Part shown: positions 45,001 through 55,002 of the stretch, piece after piece | Layout: every line of letters starts with the position of its first letter | How positions within the stretch are numbered: position 1 is the first letter of the stretch | Origin: an uncultured Kordiimonas sp. | GTDB lineage: Bacteria; Pseudomonadota; Alphaproteobacteria; Sphingomonadales; Kordiimonadaceae | NCBI GenBank assembly: GCA_947503625.1 | Contig: CANNEK010000002.1 | Location: forward strand, 806,001 to 870,000 | Direction: 5' to 3' | Length of the DNA: 64,000 nucleotides | Position numbers and translations under genes: made by a program | Notes under the pieces: model-generated | Databases searched by the model: none | Seen by the model: the letters and a program-made list of their open reading frames with translations, nothing else | Told to the model about the DNA's origin: nothing

Positions 45001-46059
45001 TTAGTAGCCGGTCATCTCCAGATAGCCAACCGCATCATGACTGCCGGTGGCTGTCACCGGTCCCTCCCAGTAGGCAATACTGGTGGGCATCCAGCTGTTG
45101 TGATTGAGAGCTTCCACGACAAGCGTCAGTTCTCGTGACCGGACTGTCACTGACCAGCGGGTTGGTACCTTTCGGCCCGCAACATCCGTGTAACCCAGCG
45201 GTGTCAACTCTATGTCATCGGCTTTCAGGGGTGCAAGCCGGCCCTGCTTTGTTACCCAGCTCCCAGACTGGTAGATATTGTTATCGTTGCCGCGCAAACC
45301 AAACAGCATAAGCCGCTCGCCACTGGTTAATTTCAGCGAAAACCAGTCCCAGCCGGACTGATCGGCTGCAAGCGGCTGGCTGCTCCATTCCCGGTCAAGC
45401 CATGCTTCTCCTGTGACTGCGGTTGCTTCACCATTAATCTCGACGGTGCCGGAAACTTCAAGAAACGGATGGCTGAAATAATAGGAGGCCTGACCCTTGT
45501 CTGATTTGACGCTGTAGCCGTTTTCACCGTGTTTTACGGGCGGGCCCGTCTCGGTCAAAACAAGGTCATAGGAGAAATTCTCGCCTCGGGATTTCAACTT
45601 AAAACCTTTATTTTTGGCTGATCTGGAAAAACGCCAATCGTCTATCCAAGTATCAAAAGGTGAGGCCGTCGCACCCGCCTGGCCTGTGCCGCCACGGGCC
45701 AGCTTCTCAGCTGCAAAATGACTATCCGCTGTTGTAAGCGCGGCATGCCCCATCCAGAATTCGTGGGAAGACCAGCCACCCTCTATGGCTGCACCAGGCT
45801 TTGTTGCCTGACGGAACAGCGTCCATTGTACGCCGACGGGTTCCCCTTCTGCTGTTTGCAAATTCGCCGTCACATACCACCACTCAAGACGGTAATCCGG
45901 GTGACTGCCGAAGTCCTCCGGCAGAGTGATGGGGACGCCGGGCACAACACGCGCGAACCCTTCTGCTGTCGTACCAAGCCCGGCAAAGCCTTGTGCCGCA
46001 ACTACAGGGGCCATCATTACAGACAACACGATAGCGGTAATGCATGCCTTAATGTTCAT
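45001..46059 (-). CDS. AttH/CrtC-like lipocalin-domain protein, exported
   Basis: From ATG 46059, inside the end of the permease gene (11-bp overlap), the product has 352 residues and a signal peptide ending near AAQG (about residue 23). The longer frame to 46218 would hide the signal. Two lipocalin-like barrels are present, with LPEDFGSHPDYRLEWWYVTANL at the start and GEAWLDREWSSQPL in the middle. This is the AttH/hydroxyneurosporene-hydratase-like family. It probably binds a lipid-like molecule handled by the adjacent ABC system. A carotenoid role is unlikely, since no crt genes are nearby. Confidence 0.85.
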   Translation of the reverse strand: MNIKACITAIVLSVMMAPVVAAQGFAGLGTTAEGFARVVPGVPITLPEDFGSHPDYRLEWWYVTANLQTAEGEPVGVQWTLFRQATKPGAAIEGGWSSHEFWMGHAALTTADSHFAAEKLARGGTGQAGATASPFDTWIDDWRFSRSAKNKGFKLKSRGENFSYDLVLTETGPPVKHGENGYSVKSDKGQASYYFSHPFLEVSGTVEINGEATAVTGEAWLDREWSSQPLAADQSGWDWFSLKLTSGERLMLFGLRGNDNNIYQSGSWVTKQGRLAPLKADDIELTPLGYTDVAGRKVPTRWSVTVRSRELTLVVEALNHNSWMPTSIAYWEGPVTATGSHDAVGYLEMTGY

Positions 46060-48511
46060 GGGCAAACACCTTCGATATTTCGGCGGGCGGTGTACGATGT
46101 AAGCGGATGACCGGATAGATGGATGCGATAAATGCGGTCGCCAGACCCAGTGCTGCCAACTGCACCCACTGCAGCGGAAAAACGTGTAGCGGCAGCCGCC
46201 AGCCGAACGCTTCCACATTAATCACTTCCACAAGGCACCATGTGATCGCGATACCAAGCGGGATAGCTGCAAGTGAGGTCAGCGACGCCAGCATGAGGAT
46301 TTTCAGAAGCTCAAGCCGGGTTATTACCCGCCTCTCCACGCCCATAGCCCACAATGGTGCAACGCCGGTTACCCGCGAGTGCGACAGGGTCAACAGACTT
46401 GTTACCATCGCAATCCCTGCAACACCGAGGGTAAGAGTGCCAAGCGCACCAGAGATGGTGAAAGTCTTTTCAAACACTCCGCGTGAGAAATTCTTTAACG
46501 CCGCCTGATTGATCATCTGATTGACGGGTACATCAAACCGATTGCCGAGACGCCTGGTGACAGCTTCAACATCACCGGAAATATGAAAGGACAAGCGGTC
46601 GCGGTCGCCGTCAGGCCAATGTTTGATAAGCAGGTGGTTCGGTAAGCGTACCTCGGCGCGCGGGTTGCCGTAATCCGCATATATGCCCACAACGGGAAAC
46701 GAGAGAGTATCAGAACCGGCCTTAAGGTTCAGGGCGCTGCCAACAACAAGGTCCCGGGCGTAGGACAGTTGCTCGTTGATGAGGATGCCATCCCCGTTCG
46801 TGGCATCCTGCCATGCGGTTTCAGACCTGGCGAGCAATGACCATGTGTCTCTGTATGAAGGATGGTCTTCAAACCCTGTTACTGCAACGGGCAATCCATC
46901 CGTTTCGCTGTTCGCGTTCCAAATAGGCAGAACAGCGATGATGTCCGATTGGCTTTTCGCCCATTCACTGATTGCGGTGGCGGTTTTGTCGGACGGTGCC
47001 AACACATAGAGGTCGGCGGAAAGGCGCTCTTCCAGAAAAGCGTTGAAGGTGTTTCGAAATCCTTCAACCATGCCGCTGACGCCGACATTGGTGCCGAGTG
47101 CCAGCAGAAGGGCCATAAGTGCCAGCGATAACCCCGAGAGTTGCTGGCGACTGTCAGACCAGAACCAGCGTGTGACGGGGGCGCTGCTGAGGCGCTGCCC
47201 TGTGCTGAGGAGCAAAGCGAGGATCGCTGGCAAAAGAAAAGCTGCGCCGAGTAAAATGCCGGCCATAACCATGAAAGCGGAGAATAACCCGGAACCAAAA
47301 GCGTAAAAAAATACAGTCAAACTCAGGAAAAAAAGAGCCAAACTCGCTTTAATGCGAATAATTTTACCCTGTTTCAGAATCCAGGCGGATGATCCTCGTG
47401 CCTCCAGAAGTGACATTCGTGAGACTTTTAAAAAGGCGCCGAATGCGGACGCAAGAGCACCCAGTATGCTGATCGCCAGGCCGCCGAACCACCAGGTCAC
47501 ATCCAGCGTTAATACACCGCCTATTTGAGCACCATAAAGCCCGCGCAAGCTGGCTGCGACATCGGGCAACAATACCGATGCGATCACATAGCCCGCCAAG
47601 ATGCCGATGGTGCCGGAAACCGCGGCGATGACCACCATCTCCAGTACCATCAATGCCAGCAGTTGCTTGAGCGCGACACCGCAAACCCGGAGTGTTCTGA
47701 AGACTGGCAGCCGGTCTTCAATTGCCAGCCCAATGGCAGAATACACGATGAAAAGACCGACCAGAAAACACAGCAGACCAAAGGCTGTCAGATTGAGGTG
47801 AAAGCTGTCGGTCAACCCGGCGAGATCAACCTGTGTAACGGGTTCCTGGCGCTGGAGCCTGTTCCACCACGGCGGTGGAAGGTTTTTTCCCACAGTCGTG
47901 TCGCCAACCGGCAGGAGAAGTTTGCTCAGTTTGCCGTCCATCTCAAGCAGTGCCTGTACAACGGCGATATCGCCAATGGCAGACCCGGGCGCAATCGTAT
48001 CCAGCACTTCGATTGCCGGAATTGTTTTCCCTTCCACTTGCCCGAGGATTTTCCGGAGTTGAACTGACGTATCCGCGTTTGCGTAAAGAAGCCCGGGTGG
48101 CTCCAGAAAATCAAGCGTGGACACACCCTCGGGCGGTGTGAAGTCGCCTGCAACCGGGTTCCTGTAGGATAGCGGGTCTATCCCGGTCAATTGCACGCTT
48201 TGCCCCGATGGACCAAAGCGTCCTTCGACGATGGGTGTTACCTCAAGGCCGGCCCGTCGGATAGCGGCAAAGGCCGCCGCACCAAACGGCTGGCCGTCGA
48301 TGCTTACGAATGCAGCCCGGTTGAAGCTTCCCACTGTCGCCGCCGAACGGTCATAACTTGCGCGTGCGTGCGTGTTCAGGGCCTGTACTGCCGTCCATAA
48401 GGCTGTTGCAGACGCAAGGCCGATACAAAGGGTAAACAGTTGAATTTTGTGCTTGTGCCAATGGCTGAAAAGCGTTTTGAGCGTGAGTATTGCGCTGGCC
48501 ATGCCTGTCAT
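46049..48511 (-). CDS. FtsX-type ABC transporter permease (AttFG-like)
   Basis: An 820-residue membrane protein with two FtsX domains in one chain: helices around 20-40 and 240-345, then 385-480, and a last set near 690-805. Large periplasmic loops lie between. This is the LolCE/MacB-like mechanotransmission type, expected to move lipids or lipoproteins or to eject substrates from the membrane rather than import. It is coupled to the ATPase gene by a 4-bp overlap and to the lipocalin-like gene downstream. Confidence 0.9.
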   Translation of the reverse strand: MTGMASAILTLKTLFSHWHKHKIQLFTLCIGLASATALWTAVQALNTHARASYDRSAATVGSFNRAAFVSIDGQPFGAAAFAAIRRAGLEVTPIVEGRFGPSGQSVQLTGIDPLSYRNPVAGDFTPPEGVSTLDFLEPPGLLYANADTSVQLRKILGQVEGKTIPAIEVLDTIAPGSAIGDIAVVQALLEMDGKLSKLLLPVGDTTVGKNLPPPWWNRLQRQEPVTQVDLAGLTDSFHLNLTAFGLLCFLVGLFIVYSAIGLAIEDRLPVFRTLRVCGVALKQLLALMVLEMVVIAAVSGTIGILAGYVIASVLLPDVAASLRGLYGAQIGGVLTLDVTWWFGGLAISILGALASAFGAFLKVSRMSLLEARGSSAWILKQGKIIRIKASLALFFLSLTVFFYAFGSGLFSAFMVMAGILLGAAFLLPAILALLLSTGQRLSSAPVTRWFWSDSRQQLSGLSLALMALLLALGTNVGVSGMVEGFRNTFNAFLEERLSADLYVLAPSDKTATAISEWAKSQSDIIAVLPIWNANSETDGLPVAVTGFEDHPSYRDTWSLLARSETAWQDATNGDGILINEQLSYARDLVVGSALNLKAGSDTLSFPVVGIYADYGNPRAEVRLPNHLLIKHWPDGDRDRLSFHISGDVEAVTRRLGNRFDVPVNQMINQAALKNFSRGVFEKTFTISGALGTLTLGVAGIAMVTSLLTLSHSRVTGVAPLWAMGVERRVITRLELLKILMLASLTSLAAIPLGIAITWCLVEVINVEAFGWRLPLHVFPLQWVQLAALGLATAFIASIYPVIRLHRTPPAEISKVFAHEH

Positions 48512-49161
48512 GTCAGCACACCACCGGACAGGCGAAGGATACGGTCCGCACGAGCGGCGAGCCGCGTGCTGTGGGTTGCCATCAGAAGGCTCGCACCTGT
48601 TCTGGCAAGCAGGTCGAACGCGATATCCAGAACGATATCGCTGTTTGTTTCGTCAAGGTTTCCAGTGGGCTCATCAGCCAGGACCAGACCGGGTTTGGCA
48701 GCAAACGAGCGGCCGATTGCGACGCGTTGTTGTTGCCCGCCGGAAAGCTGTTCGGGATAGCGGTCCAGAACTTGTTTCAAGTCAAGTCGTTCAGCGAGTT
48801 CCTTTGTCCATTCAGGGTCGAACCGGCCGGCCAGCCTGGCTTCGAATGCCAGGTTTTCAGCAACTGAAAGGCTGGTAATCAGGTTGAACTGCTGAAAAAC
48901 CAGACTGATGGTGGTCCGTCTCAGGCCGGCACTACCCGCATCGTCCAGTGAAGAAACTTCTATGCCCCCCACTTTGATACTGCCGGAATTGATGACATCA
49001 AGTCCTGCTATAACATGGAGAAGCGTACTTTTGCCGCAGCCACTTTCCCCCATCAGGGCAATGGTCTCTCCCGGTGCCATATCAAACGACAGCCCTTTCA
49101 GGACCTCGATGGCACCTTGTGGTGAAGAGTAGTTTTTGATGAGGTTGGAAACCGTTAGCAT
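48508..49161 (-). CDS. ABC transporter ATP-binding protein (LolD/MacB-like, AttE-like)
   Basis: From ATG 49161 it has 217 residues. The frame is open to ATG 49215, which would add 18 residues unlike the family. Walker A is GESGCGKST, the signature is [14 protein letters not shown], and Walker B is VLADEPTGNLD. The TGNLD form and size put it with LolD/FtsE/MacB-type ATPases that partner FtsX permeases. It is the first gene of a three-gene export unit. Confidence 0.92.
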   Translation of the reverse strand: MLTVSNLIKNYSSPQGAIEVLKGLSFDMAPGETIALMGESGCGKSTLLHVIAGLDVINSGSIKVGGIEVSSLDDAGSAGLRRTTISLVFQQFNLITSLSVAENLAFEARLAGRFDPEWTKELAERLDLKQVLDRYPEQLSGGQQQRVAIGRSFAAKPGLVLADEPTGNLDETNSDIVLDIAFDLLARTGASLLMATHSTRLAARADRILRLSGGVLT

Positions 49162-49306
49162 CGTTTTTTTACCGCAGTTGCAAGGTGTGAAAGTATCTAG
49201 CACAGATATCGCCATTGGGCCTGCGACTTATCGACCTTACGTTAAATCATAGCAGTTCATGCCGAAGCATTAGCTGCGGACCTGAGCGTGTAGGAAAACG
49301 GTAGTA

Positions 49307-49324
49307 CCCCGGAGATGCCCGGGG
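49307..49324 (-). terminator. Hairpin after the GH13 operon
   Basis: CCCCGG and CCGGGG pair around AGATGC, 12 bp beyond the glucosidase stop at 49336. The downstream T-rich stretch (minus strand CGTTTTCC) is displaced by about 7 bases, so termination strength is uncertain. Confidence 0.5.
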
Positions 49325-49335
49325 CATGTATGTGT

Positions 49336-51009
49336 TTATTCAGTGACTTCCAGAATCATGCACCCATATGCCGGCAATGGCCCTGTTTTCTCTGCCCCGT
49401 CGGTTGCCCAGACCACCAAACCTTCAGTGCTGATGGTGAAAGCCTGTTGATCCGGTGAAAGATTGAACACACAGCGCAGCGTCTGGCCATTGTGAGTGCG
49501 GTCAAAAGCCAGCAAAGGTGCAGGTGTGTCGATGAAATCCAGATTGCCCTGCTTCAGTGCATGCATGCTCTGGCGCTTGGTCAGGAAGGCCCGTGTGTAG
49601 TTTAAAACCGAGCCTGTGTCTGGTTCCTGAGTTTCGACGGCAAGTAACATATGCCTGGCATCGATGGGCAACCATGGAGCATTCGCCGAGAAACCGGCAA
49701 AACACTCGGAATTGTTCCAGGGCATGGGCGTGCGTGTCCCGTCCCGGTCTAGATGGTTGGGCCAGTTGTTGATGCCCTCAGGGTCTACCAGTTGCTCATA
49801 CGGCACTTTTCCTTGTGGCAGGCCCAGTTCTTCTCCCTGATACAGGAAAGCACACCCTCGCAGGCAAGCCAGAAGTGTCACCAGCATTTTAGCAAACTCC
49901 GGGCCGGCATTTTCAGTGCCCCACCGGCTGACTGCCCTCGGCCGGTCATGGTTGGAAAAAGCCCAGCTCGGCCATCCGGTGACCCCGTCTGTCGGATCCC
50001 ACCGTTCGATAGACGATCGAATAACTGCAGGCGTCAGTTCGTCAGATTCGAGGAACTGAAAGCCGTAGGCGGTGTTCAGGCGGTTGTCGCCAGATGTATA
50101 GTCCTGCATTTCCTGAACCGAATATTCGCCGCCAATTTCAGCGACGGTGAAGGTGTCAGGATATTCGTCCATCATGGCGCGCAGGCGTTCGAGAAAGCCA
50201 ATGATATCGGCGTGCGACTTGTTGAAAACATGGTCCTGACAGTCGAACGGTAAGGTGCTTTTGGGGTCTCTTACAGGCGGGTTGTCGCGCAGCTGAGGGT
50301 CATGCATCAGGAAATTGAGAGCATCCAGACGAAATCCATCGACGCCGCGGTCCAGCCAGAAACGGGCAGTGTCAAGAATCGCCTCCTGTACTTCAGGATT
50401 GTGTGCGTTCAGGTCTGGTTGCGATGGCAGGAAATTATGGAAGTAATATTGCTCACGTCCGGGGTCCCAGCTCCACCCGGGACCACCGAAAACAGAAAGC
50501 CAGTTATTCGGGGGGGAGCCATCTGCTTCTGCATCAGCCCACACATACCAGTCATTTTTCGGATTATCTCTGGATTGCTTGCTTTCCTGAAACCAGGAAT
50601 GCTGATCTGACGAATGCGAATAGACCTGATCAATGACCACCTTCAGGCCAAGGGCATGTGCTTTCTCGACGAGGCGATCAAAGTCAGCCATCACGCCAAA
50701 AACAGGGTCAACATCACAGTAATCCGAGACGTCGTAGCCAAAATCAGACATGGGCGATGTAAAAAACGGCGACAACCAGATGCCATCGACGCCCAGGCTG
50801 GCAACATAATCCAGTTTCTCGACGATGCCCGGCAGGTCACCAATGCCATCGCCGTTGGTGTCCAGAAAACTACGGGGATATATTTGATAGATTACGGCGC
50901 CACGCCACCATTCTGCACCGGTACTGGTGTCAGGTTTAACAATGGCGAGCGGGCTTTTGTTTGGCCCGCGGTGGGATTGGTTGCCGCTTATGATGGACTG
51001 ATTTTGCAT
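49336..51009 (-). CDS. GH13 alpha-glucosidase / oligo-1,6-glucosidase type
   Basis: A 557-residue GH13 enzyme with no signal peptide, so probably cytoplasmic. The triad is Asp229 (DGFRLDALNF), Glu291 (VAEIGGE) and Asp355 (FSNHDRPR). The start WWRGAVIYQIYPRSFLDTNGDGIGDLPGI is standard for exo-acting alpha-glucosidases (GH13_23-like). It would release glucose from malto- or isomalto-oligosaccharides. The start overlaps the end of the amylase gene by 22 bp. Confidence 0.93.
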   Translation of the reverse strand: MQNQSIISGNQSHRGPNKSPLAIVKPDTSTGAEWWRGAVIYQIYPRSFLDTNGDGIGDLPGIVEKLDYVASLGVDGIWLSPFFTSPMSDFGYDVSDYCDVDPVFGVMADFDRLVEKAHALGLKVVIDQVYSHSSDQHSWFQESKQSRDNPKNDWYVWADAEADGSPPNNWLSVFGGPGWSWDPGREQYYFHNFLPSQPDLNAHNPEVQEAILDTARFWLDRGVDGFRLDALNFLMHDPQLRDNPPVRDPKSTLPFDCQDHVFNKSHADIIGFLERLRAMMDEYPDTFTVAEIGGEYSVQEMQDYTSGDNRLNTAYGFQFLESDELTPAVIRSSIERWDPTDGVTGWPSWAFSNHDRPRAVSRWGTENAGPEFAKMLVTLLACLRGCAFLYQGEELGLPQGKVPYEQLVDPEGINNWPNHLDRDGTRTPMPWNNSECFAGFSANAPWLPIDARHMLLAVETQEPDTGSVLNYTRAFLTKRQSMHALKQGNLDFIDTPAPLLAFDRTHNGQTLRCVFNLSPDQQAFTISTEGLVVWATDGAEKTGPLPAYGCMILEVTE

Positions 51010-52940
51010 ACACGTAACTCAAGTGGTGAAAGGGTAAGGTCTAGAACCGGCGCGTCCGATGATTTTTCGCAAGCACCCAGTAGGGCTGTAACGGTATGGT
51101 GCTGGTTCAGCGGAAAGCTGGTGCGTACCGCCCGGTCGGCAGTGTTGGCGATCACAAGCACATGGTCGTCAGACCCTGGAACTTGCCGCTGCACAATCAG
51201 TATGCCGGCTTCGCTGTCGGCTCTTAAAACAGTTTGACTGCCGCGCCTCAAGGCAGGCTCCGCCTGATGAACCGTATTGAATTTTTTTATCGCCTGAAAC
51301 AGCGGGTGGCTTGTATCGAAATTTGACTGAGCCGTTGTGGCCTCGGTACCGACAAGGTTGTTGTCGTTGTAAGAGGCCACTTTTGACGGGAACATTGTTT
51401 CACGCGCGTCGGCATCGTTGCCATCCCCGACAAAGCCCTGTTCGTCACCATAATAAATTACGGGAATACCCCGACTGAAGATCATTAAACCATGTGCGAG
51501 GATCGTGCGCGCCAGCGCTTCTTCGTCAGGCATATCCGGCCGTGCCCGTGCCAGAAAATAACCGAACCGGCCCATATCGTGATTGCCGGTAAAAGTAGGC
51601 AGCATGAGTTCAGCATTTGCACCATTTTGGTATCGGGTGTCGTTCGCAAACAGATTTGCCAGAACTGATGGCCCACCCTTGCCTGAAGCTACGTCAACAA
51701 TTGCCGACTGGAACCCGAAGTCGAGTACAGCAGGTAGTTTATGGTCGTTTGTGAAAGACGACAGGACATCGATGTCCGAGGAGTATACTTCGCCAAAAAT
51801 GTAGAATTTTTCTATGTTTTCGGTACGCGCATGATCCAGTATCGCAGGCGCAAAGGCTTGCCAGAATTCGCCGTTTACATGTTTGACAGTGTCGACACGG
51901 AACCCGTCAACGCGGAAATCGGTTATCCACTGTTTGTAGATGTCAATGAAGCCTTGAACCACGGAAGGGTGTTCGGTGAAGAGGTCATCAAGTCCCACAA
52001 AATCGCCAAACAGGGAGTTCTCGCCGCTGAAAGTGGTTTCGCCCCGGTTATGATAATAGATCGGATCGTTTAACCATGCGGGGGCTTTTATGCCCAGTTC
52101 CTCCTCGCGGACAAACGGTGTGTAGGCATAGTCCGGCCGGGTCAGGAGAGCGAAGTTTTCCGGCGTTTGATGCTCTGGCTCGTCACCGAGGAAACCGTTG
52201 TTTATCGGGTGGGCGGGATCAGCCTTGAACTGCGTATAGGGGTAATGCTGTCGCGAGCGATAGCTGCAGGCAGGCAACTTTTCTTTCCCGGCGAAATCGG
52301 GATCGTGGCATTCGCGGTACTGAATGACATCGGCGGTATGGTTCGTGATGATATCAAGGATAACTTTCATGTCGCGCGCATGTGCGGCATCAACGAACGC
52401 GCGAAAGTCTTCCGGACTGCCAAGGTGCGGGTCAACCCGGGTAAAATCAGTGACCCAGTATCCGTGATAGCCACTGGAATGATCGTCTCCCCTGCCTTGA
52501 ACAGCTTTGTTTTTGTATACGGGTGTGAACCAGACTGCTGTAACGCCAAGCTCCTGCAGGTAGTCAAGTCTTGCGGTCAGGCCTTTCAGGTCACCCCCAT
52601 GATAGAACTTGGGGTGAGAAGGGTCAAAGCCATGGTCAAGCCTGTTGCCCTTTATGCCGCCAAGGTCATTGGTGGGGTCACCATTTTCGAAGCGATCAGG
52701 CAGGACAAAATAGATAATATCGTCAATTGCCGGTCGCTGCGGGTATGGCAGGCGTTTGTCCGCCGCCTGTATGGCTTCAGCGACCTGTGGGTTTATAATC
52801 GCGTTATAGCTTTCATCAACGGTTTGGTTTGTTGCGAGTGTTTCATTCTGTGTTTCGCTGCAAGCAGCGACAGCCAGCACGGGTATTGTTGCCGCGCACA
52901 GAATGCGGGCGCGCTTTTGGTATTTGAGCAACATCTTCAT
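50988..52940 (-). CDS. Secreted lipoprotein alpha-amylase (GH13)
   Basis: From ATG 52940 (GAGAGG ribosome site) it has 650 residues. The frame extends to 53306 but lacks a signal there. The lipobox VAAC gives Cys27. The triad is Asp350 (DGFRVDTVKH), Glu384 (IFGEVY) and Asp455 (TGNHDMG). Calcium-site-like DIITNHTADVIQY is present. It probably cuts starch or glycogen-like polymers at the cell surface, feeding the divergent sugar transporter and the glucosidase. Confidence 0.93.
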   Translation of the reverse strand: MKMLLKYQKRARILCAATIPVLAVAACSETQNETLATNQTVDESYNAIINPQVAEAIQAADKRLPYPQRPAIDDIIYFVLPDRFENGDPTNDLGGIKGNRLDHGFDPSHPKFYHGGDLKGLTARLDYLQELGVTAVWFTPVYKNKAVQGRGDDHSSGYHGYWVTDFTRVDPHLGSPEDFRAFVDAAHARDMKVILDIITNHTADVIQYRECHDPDFAGKEKLPACSYRSRQHYPYTQFKADPAHPINNGFLGDEPEHQTPENFALLTRPDYAYTPFVREEELGIKAPAWLNDPIYYHNRGETTFSGENSLFGDFVGLDDLFTEHPSVVQGFIDIYKQWITDFRVDGFRVDTVKHVNGEFWQAFAPAILDHARTENIEKFYIFGEVYSSDIDVLSSFTNDHKLPAVLDFGFQSAIVDVASGKGGPSVLANLFANDTRYQNGANAELMLPTFTGNHDMGRFGYFLARARPDMPDEEALARTILAHGLMIFSRGIPVIYYGDEQGFVGDGNDADARETMFPSKVASYNDNNLVGTEATTAQSNFDTSHPLFQAIKKFNTVHQAEPALRRGSQTVLRADSEAGILIVQRQVPGSDDHVLVIANTADRAVRTSFPLNQHHTVTALLGACEKSSDAPVLDLTLSPLELRVCKISPS

Positions 52941-53291
52941 ACCCGCCTCTCCCAGCATGTATGCAAAAAAATGAAATATTGCACAAATTGTCGGCAAAAT
53001 AGGTTTTATGTCAAAGACTATATTTTTAATTATATATAATAATAGTTTATGAAATATTTTTGCTGATGCACGGGAACAGTTTTTAGCGATATTTCTCATT
53101 TTCCTTATCAAAATCGAGGTTTTTGTTGCAAAAAATATCAAAAAATTGCATCTTTTTTCATAGGGAAGAAGAAAATCTTGACCAGCCATTGTTCCTAATC
53201 TGCCGGTGTCTTTTCCGGTGTGATGTGCTGGTGCACTTTGGCGTATGAAGTTTTGGCAAAGCAAATGGGCAATGTCACCGGGGAGAGACAT
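52941..53291. promoter_or_regulatory. Divergent control region of the alpha-glucan genes
   Basis: A 351-bp space between the amylase and the MFS transporter genes, with a strongly AT-rich core (about 53000-53160). It holds no convincing gene. TTGCA-containing A-rich repeats occur near 52961-52990 and 53127-53153 but do not form a clear operator. It must hold both promoters. No regulator gene is in the cluster. Confidence 0.5.
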
Positions 53292-54761
53292 ATGCGCACG
53301 TTTCAAAGAAATCTGTCAAATTCCTTCTTTGTTGTTCTGGGGCTTCCGGCAACGGCGATGGGCCTTGCCTTGTCTGTACAGATAGCAGCGCTAAGCTGGA
53401 TCCTGACCACTCGTTACAATCTGGATATTCATGATGTCGGCCTGGTTTGGGCCGCTGGTCCGCTTGCGGGTATTTTCGGTCAGGTGATCATTGGTATCAT
53501 CAGCGACAAGGTCTGGTTCTGGGGCGGCAGGCGGCGACCATTTATTCTTGTTGGCGGTTTTGTCGGGGCATTTGCCCTGTTATCTTTGCCCTATATTGGC
53601 GTTATATCGTCTTCGCTGGGTTTTGAAGGTATTGTCGGGGTGGCGCTTGTTGTTGCGCTCACGCTCGATATGGCGATCAATATCAGTTTCAACCCCACAC
53701 GCGCAATCATCGCAGATGTAACGCCGGAGGGGGTGAACCGGACCAAAGGCTATACCTGGATGCAGACGATTTCCGGGACGGTCTCTGTCGGCGCCTATGC
53801 AATCGGAGCCATCTGGGGCAACTATGCGCTGATATATGTTGGGGCTTTCATCACGCTTGTGCTGGCGGTGTTTCCCACACTGATGATTGAAGAACCAAGA
53901 GTTCTGCTAGGGAATGAGCAGAAGAACGGCGTGCCGTCTCAAGCACTCTCGTTGGTAAAAATTTTGCAGACGATCCGACCTTTGTGGGGTTTCCTGATCT
54001 ATGATGCCTATGCTCTGACACTGCGGCTTGGCGGCTTCGAAGTTCAAAACTTTTACATGGAATATGCATGTGCGCTGCTGACCTTTGTATTCGTTGGGGC
54101 AACGGTCTTCGACAAGTCCACACCCGGGAATACTAACAGCAGCAACATGATTGAGTTCAAGAAAGTACTCGCGGCGCATTCTTTTAGCTGGATCAGCATC
54201 CAGACGATATTTGTTTATCTGGTGCCGCTGCTGAAGTTCCGCATGCCGGGCATTGCTGATGATGCGCTGGGAAGTGTATCTTCCTGGGCTTTCTTTACCC
54301 TGAATGCGGTGGCGGCAATTTTGCCGGTGTTTGCACTGGAGCCGATGGCGAGGCGTATTGGTCGCATCCGTACGCATGCGATTTCATTACTCGTGATGTC
54401 AATGGCGTTTGCCTATGGTTATGTCGCAGGGTTTAGTGACTGGCAAATCTGGGGCACCATGCTGTTTGCCGGTGTGGGGTGGGCGGCAATCGTGAGCTTG
54501 CCATTTGCGATTATGTCCCAGAAAGTTGATCAGTCGCAGATGGGGCTTTACATGGGGCTGTTTAATTTGTCGGTGGTGTTGCCGCAGCTTCTGGTGTCGC
54601 TTGGCATCGGACTTTTTGTCAGCCGCGTTGAGGACAAAGGTATTATCTTCATGATTGCGTCTGTTTCGGTGGCGATGTCAGCGGTGCTATGGCTATTTGT
54701 CAAAAGAGCAAAGAACCACCCTTCTGATGTGACGACATCCGTTCAAGTGAACGACACATGA
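53292..54761 (+). CDS. MFS sugar transporter (GPH/SLC45-like)
   Basis: From ATG 53292 (GGGGAGAGA upstream) it has 489 residues and 12 membrane segments. The loop after helix 2-3 contains SDKVWFWGGRRRPFI, the RxGRRRP-like signature of the SLC45/GPH sugar-cation symporters. TPEGVNRTKGYTWMQTISG is also typical. It most likely imports maltose, sucrose or glucose across the inner membrane. It is divergent from amylase and glucosidase, completing an alpha-glucan uptake set. The stretch after it converges on ccoS. Confidence 0.9.
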   Translation: MRTFQRNLSNSFFVVLGLPATAMGLALSVQIAALSWILTTRYNLDIHDVGLVWAAGPLAGIFGQVIIGIISDKVWFWGGRRRPFILVGGFVGAFALLSLPYIGVISSSLGFEGIVGVALVVALTLDMAINISFNPTRAIIADVTPEGVNRTKGYTWMQTISGTVSVGAYAIGAIWGNYALIYVGAFITLVLAVFPTLMIEEPRVLLGNEQKNGVPSQALSLVKILQTIRPLWGFLIYDAYALTLRLGGFEVQNFYMEYACALLTFVFVGATVFDKSTPGNTNSSNMIEFKKVLAAHSFSWISIQTIFVYLVPLLKFRMPGIADDALGSVSSWAFFTLNAVAAILPVFALEPMARRIGRIRTHAISLLVMSMAFAYGYVAGFSDWQIWGTMLFAGVGWAAIVSLPFAIMSQKVDQSQMGLYMGLFNLSVVLPQLLVSLGIGLFVSRVEDKGIIFMIASVSVAMSAVLWLFVKRAKNHPSDVTTSVQVNDT

Positions 54762-54825
54762 TGTGCCCTTAAGCATGGTCTCTGCCTATATGAAGACAGC
54801 GTGACCTTAGAGAGGGTGTGCCACT

Positions 54826-55002
54826 CTAGTCTTCTGTCTTTTCCGTATCGTCTGATGGCTCTTCCTCATCGTCCAGCAAAATGCGATGCGCGTTGCCATC
54901 CATATCATCAAACTGATTGTTCTTCAGAGCCCACATGAAACCCACAAGGCCAACAAGCCCAAGCGTCAGGGCAATAGGAATGAGATAGAGAAGAATATCC
55001 AT
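54826..55002 (-). CDS. ccoS: cbb3 oxidase maturation protein CcoS
   Basis: A 58-residue protein read from ATG 55002, immediately after the ccoI stop (TAGATG). It starts MDILLYLIPIALTLGLVGL, has one membrane helix, then FMWALKNNQFDDMDG, the CcoS hallmark, and an acidic tail. CcoS is needed to put haem and copper into the CcoN subunit. It is the last gene of the cco operon. Confidence 0.92.
   Translation of the reverse strand: MDILLYLIPIALTLGLVGLVGFMWALKNNQFDDMDGNAHRILLDDEEEPSDDTEKTED

Noticed and set aside
44421-45107. Plus-strand frame of 228 codons opposite the ankyrin gene
   Set aside because: It has no plausible domain and spans the spacer between two minus-strand genes without a ribosome site.
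45001-46059. Carotenoid 1,2-hydratase (CrtC)
   Set aside because: Only the fold is shared. No other carotenoid gene is near, and coupling to an FtsX-type ABC unit points to AttH-like function.
52167-53039. Plus-strand open frame of 290 codons opposite the amylase gene
   Set aside because: It is antisense to the GH13 domain, shows no recognisable domain, and runs into the divergent control region.
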